Shown one piece after another: positions 7,522 through 14,817 of a stretch of 16,549 bases of DNA. Source of the stretch: Lachnospiraceae bacterium UBA4317. Its GTDB lineage: Bacteria; Bacillota_A; Clostridia; Lachnospirales; Lachnospiraceae. Position numbers and translations under genes: made by a program. The notes below the pieces were generated by a model. It saw only the letters and a program-made list of their open reading frames with translations. It ran no database searches and was not told where the DNA came from. The stretch covers positions 1 through 16,549 of the forward strand of contig DGUF01000266.1 of NCBI GenBank assembly GCA_002394525.1, in the 5' to 3' direction. Every line of letters starts with the position of its first letter. Within the stretch, counting starts at the first letter, position 1.

Positions 7522-9552
7522 ATGAAAAAGAAAATAAGAAAGACCATAGCTTTCGCGGCGGTCCTGGCCTGTCTGCTCTGTGCCTGCGGGCCGGAACCGG
7601 GCGCCGGGGAAGCGGAGAATGCCCCGCTGTTCGGGGAGGACGCCCCCTCCGCCGGGGATGCCGGAGAGGAGGGCGACGATCTGTTTTCCGCGCCAGCCGG
7701 CGCAGAGGAAGCGGACGGAAGCGGACAGGCTGCCGCTGAGGCGGCTCCGGCGGGGCAGGACCCGGCCGGGGCAGGTCAGACAGCCGCCGCGGCCCAGAAC
7801 GCCTCCGGACAGGAGAGCCTGACAGCTGCAGAGGAAAACCAGGCTCTGACCCGGCTCGACGCAGAAACTCTTCAGAATATGGAGGATTACCTCAACGGGA
7901 TGGAGAACTACGGCTTCCTGCTTTCCTGCTATGAAAAGCCGGAGGACATCGACTTGTCCATGGTCTTTTATTCCGGAGCGGGATATCCTCAGGGAAAGCT
8001 GGAGGATAAGGAAGAGAAGCTTTTGCTGGACCGCATGGACTGTGAGGAGTTTGTGACCCCGGTCACCAAAGTCCCGGAAGACTATATTCAGGACCTGCTT
8101 GCCCGCAAGGCCGGCATAACCATGGAGGGATCCGCCAAAGGACTGGACGGATGGTCCCATATCGGCAGATACCACGCCTATTATCACGCGCACGGAGACA
8201 CGAATTACAGGAAAGTGGACTGTCTGGACGGCTGGCAGCAGGGGGATACCTTCATCCTGCATTACCGGGAGGTCCCTTTTGCGTCTCCGGCCATTGAAGC
8301 GGCAGAGAAGGACGGGGAGACCGGCCCGGCTGCCGCGCAGACAGGGGAGACCGGCACCGCCGCGCAGGCCGGTACCGGGAGCACAGCTGCGGAGGAAACT
8401 GCCGTGAGCGCAGCCGCGGAAGCTGCCACAGCTGCGCAGGGAAATGCCGTGAGCACCGCCGCGGAGGAGACCGCCGGGGATGACCGGTCCGCCTGGTACC
8501 GGCCGACCTATGAGGTCGAGCTGAAAAAGAACGGTTCGGAATACCGCTTCTGCTCCAATATTCTCTGGGTCCAGAAGGACCTGATCGAGGCCCAGTCCTA
8601 CCAGGCGGAACTGGAGCCTGTGGGCGACGTGTTTTTCGCCCCCTTCTATCCGGACACGGAGGCGGACCCCATGGCGGATGTCAGCTTCGGACTGGTCATG
8701 GACAATGACCTCAAGATGACCCTCAATCCCATGGAGGAGGGAAATGTCCGCCGGGACCGTATTTTTACGGGAGTGGATGCCGTAGACTTTACCGATTACA
8801 ACGGGGACGGAGGCACGGATATCATCACTGTCTGCAGCTATCAGCTTGTCGACGGGAAGGGCAGCCGGACCGGGGAGACCCGGGAGGCCCGGGTCTATAC
8901 CATGAAGACGGATCCGGACTACCCCGTCCCGCTTCTGGACCGGGAGAAGACGGAGGCGGTCAACAGCCATGTGGAGCCCCTGAACATCACCAATATCACA
9001 CAGTATCTGACCGGAAAATCGGACGGAAAGGCCAAAAAATACAGCTCCTGGAAGGAGGCCTATGCCGGCCAGCTCCGCAGCCTGAACCAGGATGAGTATA
9101 AGGGCTTTGCCCTCATCCACCTCAATGAAGGCAGGACGCCGGCTTTTGTCCAATACGGTGCCACAAAGGCCAAGGGAACCACGATCGTCGTATACCGGAA
9201 CGGATCTCTCGACGAGACCTGGCTCAACCGCAGAGACTTTGAGTATCTGGAATATGAAAACCTCCTGCACAGCAGCTCCGGGATCGACAACCTGTCCTTT
9301 GACACCATCTATTCCATCTCCCGGGGGAGACTGAAGGTCTCCGTCCAGGGCTACTACGGGAACCGGCACTTTGCCCGCGACAGGAAAAACGCGGACGGGA
9401 CATCCGGCTGCCAGTACTTCTGGGAGGGCGGAGAAGTTTCCCGGAACGGCTACCGCGACGGCTTCCACTTTGTTTTTGACCGGTCCAGGGCAAAAAAATT
9501 CACCGAAAAGGACCTGATTTCAGCGGAGGAGATGCTGGAGAAGCTGAAATAG
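7522..9552 (+). CDS. Large predicted lipoprotein of unknown function
   Basis: Predicted cell-surface lipoprotein of 676 residues. The start has basic residues (MKKKIRK), a hydrophobic core and a lipobox ending at C22 (LLCAC), so it should be lipid-anchored. Residues 24-115 and about 258-325 are low-complexity linkers rich in Ala, Glu, Gly and Thr (for example TAAEETAVSAAAEAA). Between and after them are ordered regions that I do not recognise. DYNGDGGTD at 425-433 resembles a calcium-binding DxNxDG loop as in FG-GAP or VCBS proteins, but only one copy is visible. There is no recognisable enzyme motif. GAGAGG at 7511-7516 supports ATG 7522. A 653-residue minus-strand ORF covers the same DNA, but the signal peptide and ribosome site favour this strand. 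The last 48 bp are the seed of a downstream tandem array. Confidence 0.8.
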   Translation: MKKKIRKTIAFAAVLACLLCACGPEPGAGEAENAPLFGEDAPSAGDAGEEGDDLFSAPAGAEEADGSGQAAAEAAPAGQDPAGAGQTAAAAQNASGQESLTAAEENQALTRLDAETLQNMEDYLNGMENYGFLLSCYEKPEDIDLSMVFYSGAGYPQGKLEDKEEKLLLDRMDCEEFVTPVTKVPEDYIQDLLARKAGITMEGSAKGLDGWSHIGRYHAYYHAHGDTNYRKVDCLDGWQQGDTFILHYREVPFASPAIEAAEKDGETGPAAAQTGETGTAAQAGTGSTAAEETAVSAAAEAATAAQGNAVSTAAEETAGDDRSAWYRPTYEVELKKNGSEYRFCSNILWVQKDLIEAQSYQAELEPVGDVFFAPFYPDTEADPMADVSFGLVMDNDLKMTLNPMEEGNVRRDRIFTGVDAVDFTDYNGDGGTDIITVCSYQLVDGKGSRTGETREARVYTMKTDPDYPVPLLDREKTEAVNSHVEPLNITNITQYLTGKSDGKAKKYSSWKEAYAGQLRSLNQDEYKGFALIHLNEGRTPAFVQYGATKAKGTTIVVYRNGSLDETWLNRRDFEYLEYENLLHSSSGIDNLSFDTIYSISRGRLKVSVQGYYGNRHFARDRKNADGTSGCQYFWEGGEVSRNGYRDGFHFVFDRSRAKKFTEKDLISAEEMLEKLK

Positions 9553-9700
9553 GGAGAAGAACCTGGTCTCAGCGGAGAGGATGCCGGACAAGCTGAAACA
9601 AGGAAAAGGATCCGGTCTCAGCGGAGGAGATGCCGGACAAGCTGAAACAAGGAAAAGGATCCGGTTTCAGCGGAGGAGATACCGGACAAGTTGAAACAGG
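9505..9700. repeat. 49-bp tandem array seeded by the 3' end of the lipoprotein gene
   Basis: Four 49-bp units: 9505-9553, 9554-9602, 9603-9651 and 9652-9700, with a short degenerate start of a fifth. The first unit encodes EKDLISAEEMLEKLK plus the TAG stop. The later ones lie beyond the stop and keep the core CAGCGGAG..GATGCCGGACAAG. Where the first has TAG, the others have CAA or CAG. Units 2 and 3 are almost identical to one another, which suggests recent duplication. Confidence 0.9.
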
Positions 9701-9776
9701 GAAAGACGTCCTGTGCGAAAAGACCGGGCCGGATAATAATTTACCCAGTAAAAATATAGGCGAATTGAGCAAACTG

Positions 9777-9785
9777 TGGTATGCT
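9777..9785 (+). promoter_or_regulatory. Possible extended -10 promoter upstream of metF
   Basis: TGGTATGCT matches an extended -10 element (TGn plus TATGCT). No good -35 box is found at the right distance; TTGAGC at about 9765 is too close. If used, transcripts would begin inside the first hairpin below. Weak call based on motif only. Confidence 0.25.
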
Positions 9786-9786
9786 A

Positions 9787-9828
9787 TCGGGAAAGTGTAA
9801 ACACATCAGACACTTTCCCGACATTTTT
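9787..9828 (+). terminator. Rho-independent terminator-like hairpin after the lipoprotein gene
   Basis: TCGGGAAAGTGT (9787-9798) and ACACTTTCCCGA (9810-9821) form a perfect 12-bp stem with an 11-nt loop, followed two bases later by TTTTT (9824-9828). It is the first of two stacked terminator-like structures between the lipoprotein gene and metF. It could end the upstream transcript or act as an attenuator for metF. Confidence 0.6.
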
Positions 9829-9831
9829 ATC

Positions 9832-9874
9832 GTTACAGTTCACGCCCCCTCGAGGGACGTGACAGTAACTTTTT
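9832..9874 (+). terminator. Palindromic element with T-tract, terminator-like, directly before metF
   Basis: A long imperfect palindrome from GTTAC (9832) to GTAAC (9869), centred on CCCTCGAGGG, with a few mismatches in the arms, is followed at once by TTTTT (9870-9874). Only about 22 bases separate the T-tract from the metF ATG, leaving room for the AGGAGGGAG ribosome site and no promoter. A diverged inverted copy lies after metH (about 14931-14965), so this may be an interspersed palindromic repeat that also terminates transcription. Confidence 0.6.
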
Positions 9875-9896
9875 ATCATCACAAGAGGAGGGAGTT

Positions 9897-10763
9897 ATGA
9901 AAATCATCGATATCCTGAATCAGAAGAAGGTCACCCTGTCCTTCGAAGTCTTTCCGCCCAGGACGGAGGAGGCTTTTCTGACTGTCGAACAGGCTACGGA
10001 GCAGATCGCCGCCCTGGAGCCTGATTTCATGAGCGTCACCTACGGGGCCGGCGGGGGAACCAGCCGGAACACAGTCCGGATCGCCGCGGACCTCGAGCAA
10101 AAATACAGGACCAACGTTCTGGCCCACCTGACCTGCGTGTCCTCCACCAGGGAGACTGTGCGCAGCATGATCGAGAGCTACAAGGAGCACGGGATCGAGA
10201 ACATCATGGCCCTGCGCGGGGACATTCCCCAGGAGGGGCGGACCGTCTTTGACTATGACCATGCCTCCCAGCTGATCTACGACATCAAATCCCTGCATGA
10301 GGACTTCTGCATCGGCGGTGCCTGCTACCCCGAGGGACATGTGGAATGCGAGAGCCAGGCGGAGGACATCCTCCACCTCAAGGAAAAGGTGGAGGCCGGC
10401 TGCGACTTCCTGACGACCCAGATGTTTTTTGACAATTCCACCATGTACAGCTTCCTCTACCGCATCCGCGAGGCGGGCATCGAAGTCCCGGTCGTCGCCG
10501 GCATCATGCCCATCACCAGTCCCGCCCAGGTCAAACGCAGCGTCGCCCTCTCCGGAGCCACCATCCCCCACCGCTTCCGCACCATGGTGGACCGCTTCGG
10601 CAGCGACCCCGAGAGCATGAAGCAGGCCGGCGTGGTCTATGCGGCCGAGCAGATCGTCGACCTGATCGCCAACGGCGTGGGCCACATCCACGTCTACACC
10701 ATGAACAAGCCCGAGATCGCCGCCGCCATCCAGATCAGCCTCTCCGCCCTCTGGGGCCTGTGA
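9897..10763 (+). CDS. metF: 5,10-methylenetetrahydrofolate reductase
   Basis: MetF reduces 5,10-methylene-THF to 5-methyl-THF, the methyl donor used by MetH, as a cytosolic FAD enzyme. The 288-residue length is typical of the bacterial form, which lacks the eukaryotic regulatory domain. Visible signatures are SFEVFPPR near the N-terminus (E17 corresponds to the catalytic glutamate), FMSVTYGAGGGTSRNT, AHLTCVSSTR, IMALRGDIPQ, the GGACYPEGH segment and QMFFDN, all in the expected order. ATG 9897 has AGGAGGGAG at ideal spacing. The stop codon lies inside a palindromic repeat (10760-10799). It heads the methionine block with the MetH reactivation protein and MetH downstream. Two terminator-like hairpins just upstream suggest conditional expression. 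Confidence 0.96.
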   Translation: MKIIDILNQKKVTLSFEVFPPRTEEAFLTVEQATEQIAALEPDFMSVTYGAGGGTSRNTVRIAADLEQKYRTNVLAHLTCVSSTRETVRSMIESYKEHGIENIMALRGDIPQEGRTVFDYDHASQLIYDIKSLHEDFCIGGACYPEGHVECESQAEDILHLKEKVEAGCDFLTTQMFFDNSTMYSFLYRIREAGIEVPVVAGIMPITSPAQVKRSVALSGATIPHRFRTMVDRFGSDPESMKQAGVVYAAEQIVDLIANGVGHIHVYTMNKPEIAAAIQISLSALWGL

Positions 10764-10799
10764 CAGAGGTGTGACAGAGGGACAGGCACCTTGTCACAC
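10760..10799. repeat. REP-like hairpin overlapping the metF stop codon
   Basis: GTGTGACA (10769-10776) pairs with TGTCACAC (10792-10799), extended by AGG/CCT with one bulged base; the loop is GACAGGCA. TGACAGAGG occurs twice in tandem (10761 and 10772), and the first copy supplies the metF TGA stop. No T-tract follows. The GGGACAGGCACCTTGTCAC wording resembles intergenic REP-like palindromes I have seen in other bacterial genomes, but I cannot name a family. Confidence 0.6.
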
Positions 10800-10878
10800 T
10801 GACGTGCGAAAGCGCCCCGCCCAATATACCTGTGACGCAAAAAGGGGAAAACCGGTATTGGAGAATGGTGTACCGGAA

Positions 10879-10932
10879 GCGGACTGCTGCGGACAGGACA
10901 GCCTCGCGGACTGCTGCGGACAGGGAAGCCTC
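10879..10932. repeat. 27-bp direct repeat, two tandem copies
   Basis: Units at 10879-10905 and 10906-10932 share GCGGACTGCTGCGGACAGG and end in AGCCTC; they differ at about one base. They lie in the 271-bp gap between metF and the MetH reactivation gene, where I see no real ORF. Confidence 0.8.
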
Positions 10933-10948
10933 GCGGAAAGAAGCCGCC

Positions 10949-10977
10949 ATGCTCCTCCGCGGCAATGGGAGGAGCAT
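10949..10977. other. Perfect 10-bp inverted repeat upstream of the MetH reactivation gene
   Basis: ATGCTCCTCC (10949-10958) and GGAGGAGCAT (10968-10977) are exact reverse complements with a 9-nt loop, about 60 bp before ATG 11035. No T-tract follows, so it is not a standard terminator. It might be an operator or an RNA hairpin in the leader. The rest of this gap (10800-11034) shows no recognisable riboswitch. Confidence 0.55.
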
Positions 10978-11034
10978 TGGAAGGATAGAAAACACAGTGC
11001 TCCCTGAGCAAGAGATGGTGCGAGGACGAGAAAG

Positions 11035-11802
11035 ATGATCGAGCCGGACAAAAAAGAAATATACCGATATCTGGGCTTTCGCGGCAGCACCCCGGACGAA
11101 ACCGTCCTGCGCGAAGTGGACAGCTGCCTCGAAGAGCTGCGGGCCAATGTGACGCCCCGCTATATTTTCCGCCGCTTTCCTGTTGGGCGCCCGCTTCCTG
11201 CCGGACTGGCCGATGGTGTCCCGGGGGAGCCGGAAAAAACCGGACCAGGCGGAGAGCCATCGTCAGAGACGGCCTCCCGGCCCGGGGAAACGGAACCTCC
11301 CGCACCCCTCTACATCGCCGGGATGGAGATCCGGAGCAGAGATCTCTCCCGCAATCTCCGCGGCTGCGACAGCGTATACCTGATGGGCGCGACCCTGGGC
11401 CTGGGCCCGGACCGCCTGATGGCCCGGGCGGCCGTGAACCGCATCAGCCGCGCGGTCATCCTGCAGGCCGCCGCCGCGGCCATGATCGAGACCTGGTGTG
11501 ACGAGGTCAGCCGGAAAATGATCGGGGAGGCAGCCGCCCTGGGCCTCTACTGCAGACCGCGGTTTTCCCCGGGATACGGCGACTTTCCCCTGGAATACCA
11601 GAAGGACTTTGCCCAGATCCTGCGCCTGCAGAAGGAGATCGGCGTGTCTCTCACGCAGAGCCTGCTCATGATCCCGTCCAAATCCGTCACGGCAGTCGTC
11701 GGACTTTCCCGCCGGGATGAAAGCTGCGAGATCCACGGGTGCGAGGCATGCGCCAGATCCGCTTCCTGCGCCTTTTCCAGAGCGGGAGCGCAGGACAGGT
11801 AA
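11035..11802 (+). CDS. Stand-alone methionine synthase reactivation-domain protein
   Basis: Cytosolic protein of 255 residues resembling the C-terminal activation domain of MetH, which binds SAM and, with an electron donor, remethylates cobalamin that has been oxidised to cob(II)alamin. Visible signatures are GCDSVYLMGATLGLGPDRLM, then AAAAAMIETWCDEV, then R176-FSPGYGD (the equivalent of the SAM-binding RxxPGY segment), DFPLEYQKDF, and the closing GVSLTQSLLMIPSKSVTAVVGLS. The C-terminus has a cysteine cluster (CEIHGCEACARSASC), as seen in clostridial stand-alone forms. A Pro/Gly/Glu-rich insert of about 40 residues (about 50-90) separates a short N-terminal part from the domain. GAGGA eight bases before ATG 11035 supports the start. 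The next gene is a MetH lacking this domain, so the two most likely work together. Confidence 0.88.
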   Translation: MIEPDKKEIYRYLGFRGSTPDETVLREVDSCLEELRANVTPRYIFRRFPVGRPLPAGLADGVPGEPEKTGPGGEPSSETASRPGETEPPAPLYIAGMEIRSRDLSRNLRGCDSVYLMGATLGLGPDRLMARAAVNRISRAVILQAAAAAMIETWCDEVSRKMIGEAAALGLYCRPRFSPGYGDFPLEYQKDFAQILRLQKEIGVSLTQSLLMIPSKSVTAVVGLSRRDESCEIHGCEACARSASCAFSRAGAQDR

Positions 11803-11814
11803 CTGGGAGTTCCC

Positions 11815-12090
11815 CATGCCCTTCCTGAGAAACCGAAGCCGTAAACCGGAAAAAGGTCCGTTCCGGCGGAACCGAAGCGACGATACGGAAAAAGGTCCGT
11901 TCCGGAGGAACCGCGGCTGTGATCCGAAAAAATGTCATGGCTGCCGAAAACCGCAGCGACAATCCGGGAAAAAGGTCCGTTCCGTCGGAACCGAAGCGAC
12001 GATACGGAAAAAGATTCGTTCCGTCGGAACCGAAGCCGTGACCTGAGAAAAGGTCCGTTCCGGAGGAACCGCGGCCACGATCCAAAAAAA
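11815..12090. repeat. 39-bp intergenic tandem array with an internal hairpin in each unit
   Basis: Six units: 11855-11893, 11894-11932, a degenerate 41-bp unit 11933-11973, then 11974-12012, 12013-12051 and 12052-12090, with a diverged unit from 11815. Most contain GTTCC, three bases, then GGAAC, a short perfect hairpin, and end in a run of A. The array fills most of the 349-bp gap between the reactivation gene and metH. After it, AGGCCCG (12103-12109) and CGGGCTT (12118-12124) could form another stem without a T-tract. The unit is a multiple of three, so spurious ORFs cross it on both strands. Confidence 0.9.
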
Positions 12091-12151
12091 AGCAATATCA
12101 ACAGGCCCGCAGAAGCACGGGCTTCCTCAAGAACCGACGGGGAGATTGGAA

Positions 12152-14812
12152 ATGTCAGACAGGACAGCTGAAAAAAGAACCAGTGAAATTCGAGAGTCTT
12201 CAGGCGCGCCCTCCGGGGCCAGGCGCCCGCTCCTGGACCGGCTCGGCAGGGAGTGGCTGTTTTTTGATGGCGGGACCGGGACCATCCTGCAGGCAAAGGG
12301 ACTCCAGGGAGGAGAACTGCCGGAGACATGGAACCTCAGCCGGCCGGAGGATATCATTGACCTGCACTGCGGCTACCTCAGGGCGGGCTGTGATATTTTT
12401 AATACCAATACCTTCGGCGCCAACGCCCTGAAATTTCCCGGGCAGGGGGAGCTGAGGCGGATCGTGGAGGCCGCCGTGGAACTGGCGCAGGAGGCCAGGC
12501 GCAGGACCGGCCGGGAGGATGCCTATATCGCCCTGGATATCGGCCCCACCGGGCGCCTGCTGGAGCCTCTGGGGGACCTGCCCTTTGAGGAGGCCGTGAA
12601 GCTCTTTGGCGAGGTCGTCCGCATCGGCGCGGCAGCCGGGGCAGACCTGGTCCTGATCGAGACCATGAGCGACAGCTATGAGTCCAAGGCGGCCGTTCTG
12701 GCGGCAAAGGAAAACTGCAGCCTTCCTGTCCTGATCACCAACGTCTATGACGGCAGCGGCAAGCTCCTGACCGGCGGCACCGTGGACTCCACGGTGGCCA
12801 TGCTGGAGGGCCTGGGCGTGGACGGCCTGGGGGTAAACTGCGGCATGGGTCCGGAGCAGATGATCCCGATCGTGCAGCGCCTGACGGAGCGGGCCTCCGT
12901 CCCCGTCCTGGTCAACCCCAACGCGGGCCTGCCCAGGTCGGAACAGGGCAGGACCGTCTACGACGTGGATCCCGAAAGCTTCGCAGCATGGATGAAAAAG
13001 ATCGCCGCCATGGGCGTCCAGGCGGTCGGCGGCTGCTGCGGCACGACACCCGACCATATCCGGAGGACCGTGGAGGCCGTCCGGGGCAGCGCCGGCCTTC
13101 CGGATCCGGCCTCTGGTCCGGCCGGCCCGCAGACGGCGTCTGAAAGCGGACAGAGAGCCGGACAGGAGCCGGGCGTCCCCTTTGTCCCCAACACAAAAAA
13201 GAAGCTCACGGTCGTCTCCTCCTTTTCACAGGCCGTGGAGATCGGCCCCAGGCCCGTCATCATCGGCGAGCGCATCAATCCGACGGGCAAAAAGAAATTC
13301 AAGGAGGCCCTGCGCGAAAACAACATCGAATACATTTTGTCGGAGGGACTGAGCCAGGAGGAGAGCGGCGCCCATATCCTGGACGTCAATGTCGGCCTGC
13401 CCGAGATCGATGAGCCCCGGATGATGGAGACGGTCGTCACCCGCCTGCAGAGCATCATCGGCCTCCCCCTGCAGATCGACACATCGGACCCCGCGGCCCT
13501 GGAGCGGGGCATGCGCCTCTACAACGGCAAGCCCATGGTCAATTCCGTCAACGGCAAGCGGGAGAGTCTGGACACGGTTCTTCCCCTGGTCAGAAAATAC
13601 GGCGGCGTCGTCGTGGGACTGGTCCTGGATGAGGACGGGATCCCGGAGACCGCCGACGGCCGGATCGCAGTCGCCAGAAAGATCTACGAGGCGGCGGACC
13701 GGTACGGAGTCCCGCGCGAGGACATCGTGATCGACGGCCTGGCCATGACCATCTCCTCGGACACCCGGGGAGCCCTGGTCACCCTGGAGACCCTGCGCCG
13801 GGTCCGAGACGAGCTTCACGGCCATACGATCCTGGGTGTCTCCAATATATCCTTCGGCCTCCCGGAAAGATCCATCATCAACGCCCACTTTCTGACCATG
13901 GCCCTGCAGATGGGCCTCTCCTGCGCGATCATGAATCCCGGGAATGAGGACATGATGTGCGCCTACAGGGCCTTTCTGGCCCTCTCGGACATGGACCCCC
14001 AGTGCATGGGCTACATCAGCGCCTATGCGAACGCGCAGAGGACGACTGTCACCGCGGCGGCCGGTCCCGGTAAAACCGGCGCTGACCAGAAAAACGCTGC
14101 GAACCAGGGCGGCCTGCCCTCTGACGGGACCGGCGGCGGGGCTGGATCTGCGGGCTCAGGGGCCGGGTCTGCCGGCTCCGGTTCAGACTCCGCCGGCATG
14201 AACCTGGCGGCCGCCATCGCGCGCGGCATGAGAAAAAGCGCGGCCGACGCGGCCCGCGGCCTCCTCGGGGGAGGGACTCCCGCTCTGGAGATCATCAACA
14301 GGGACCTGATCCCCGCCCTGGACCAGGTCGGCAAGGGCTTTGAAAAGGGCACGATCTTCCTGCCCCAGCTCCTGATGAGCGCCGAGGCGGCCCGGGCCGC
14401 CTTTGACGTGATCAAGGAGGCCATGCAGGGAGAGAAGCGACAGACGAAGGGGAGAATCATCCTGGCGACTGTCAAGGGGGACATCCACGACATCGGCAAG
14501 AACATCGTCAAGGTCATGCTGGAAAACTACGGCTATGAGATCCTGGACCTGGGCAAGGATGTCCCGCCCGAGACCATCGTGGAGACGGCCCTGCGCGAGA
14601 ATATCCGCCTGATCGGCCTGAGCGCCCTGATGACGACGACCGTCGTCAGCATGGAAGAGACCATCCGCCTGCTTCGCGAAAAGAAGCCGGACACCAGGGT
14701 GGTCGTCGGCGGCGCCGTCATGACCCGGGACTACGCCGACGCGATCGGAGCGGACTGCTACGCCCCGGACGCTATGGCGACCGTTCACTACGCTGAGGAA
14801 ATATTTGGCTGA
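12152..14812 (+). CDS. metH: Cobalamin-dependent methionine synthase (three-domain form)
   Basis: Transfers the methyl group of 5-methyl-THF through bound cobalamin to homocysteine, giving methionine. 886 residues. Homocysteine domain (about 26-305): FFDGGTGTILQAKGL, NTNTFGANALKF, and zinc ligands C230 (GVNCGMGPE) and C295-C296 (GGCCGTTPDH). Pterin domain (about 355-625): VIIGERINPTGKKKFKEAL and AHILDVNVGLPEIDEPRMM. Cobalamin cap and binding domains follow, with H779 in DIHDIGKN as the lower axial ligand and the closing VVVGGAVMTRDYADAIGAD. It ends there, so the usual fourth (reactivation) domain is missing and is encoded by the gene upstream. Low-complexity linkers sit at about 315-350 and 630-690, making it longer than similar clostridial proteins as I recall. 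ATG 12152 has GGGGAG seven bases upstream; a TTG two codons earlier is less likely. No cobalamin riboswitch is seen. Confidence 0.96.
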   Translation: MSDRTAEKRTSEIRESSGAPSGARRPLLDRLGREWLFFDGGTGTILQAKGLQGGELPETWNLSRPEDIIDLHCGYLRAGCDIFNTNTFGANALKFPGQGELRRIVEAAVELAQEARRRTGREDAYIALDIGPTGRLLEPLGDLPFEEAVKLFGEVVRIGAAAGADLVLIETMSDSYESKAAVLAAKENCSLPVLITNVYDGSGKLLTGGTVDSTVAMLEGLGVDGLGVNCGMGPEQMIPIVQRLTERASVPVLVNPNAGLPRSEQGRTVYDVDPESFAAWMKKIAAMGVQAVGGCCGTTPDHIRRTVEAVRGSAGLPDPASGPAGPQTASESGQRAGQEPGVPFVPNTKKKLTVVSSFSQAVEIGPRPVIIGERINPTGKKKFKEALRENNIEYILSEGLSQEESGAHILDVNVGLPEIDEPRMMETVVTRLQSIIGLPLQIDTSDPAALERGMRLYNGKPMVNSVNGKRESLDTVLPLVRKYGGVVVGLVLDEDGIPETADGRIAVARKIYEAADRYGVPREDIVIDGLAMTISSDTRGALVTLETLRRVRDELHGHTILGVSNISFGLPERSIINAHFLTMALQMGLSCAIMNPGNEDMMCAYRAFLALSDMDPQCMGYISAYANAQRTTVTAAAGPGKTGADQKNAANQGGLPSDGTGGGAGSAGSGAGSAGSGSDSAGMNLAAAIARGMRKSAADAARGLLGGGTPALEIINRDLIPALDQVGKGFEKGTIFLPQLLMSAEAARAAFDVIKEAMQGEKRQTKGRIILATVKGDIHDIGKNIVKVMLENYGYEILDLGKDVPPETIVETALRENIRLIGLSALMTTTVVSMEETIRLLREKKPDTRVVVGGAVMTRDYADAIGADCYAPDAMATVHYAEEIFG
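14138..14197 (+). repeat. In-frame 21-bp repeat in the MetH linker
   Basis: Seven-codon units encode GAGSAGS (14138-14158), GAGSAGS (14159-14179) and the variant GSDSAG (14180-14197). It lies in the flexible linker between the pterin and cobalamin domains, where length changes should be tolerated. Confidence 0.75.
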
Positions 14813-14817
14813 AGACC

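Noticed and set aside
7507..9468. 653-codon minus-strand ORF
   Set aside because: It mirrors the lipoprotein gene and has no recognisable domain; the plus strand has a signal peptide, lipobox and ribosome site.
12103..12124. Terminator between the 39-bp array and metH
   Set aside because: AGGCCCG/CGGGCTT can pair, but no T-tract follows on the plus strand and no minus-strand gene needs one.
10764..12151. SAM (S-box) or cobalamin riboswitch before the metH genes
   Set aside because: I looked for the S-box core and the B12-box pattern in the gaps before metF, the reactivation gene and metH and found neither. A covariance model search would be decisive.
12146..12151. TTG start for metH at 12146
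   Set aside because: ATG 12152 is two codons further on with better spacing from GGGGAG.
11717..12171. Plus- and minus-strand ORFs over the 39-bp array
   Set aside because: They stay open only because the unit is a multiple of three; the peptides are repeat translations that overlap two real genes.
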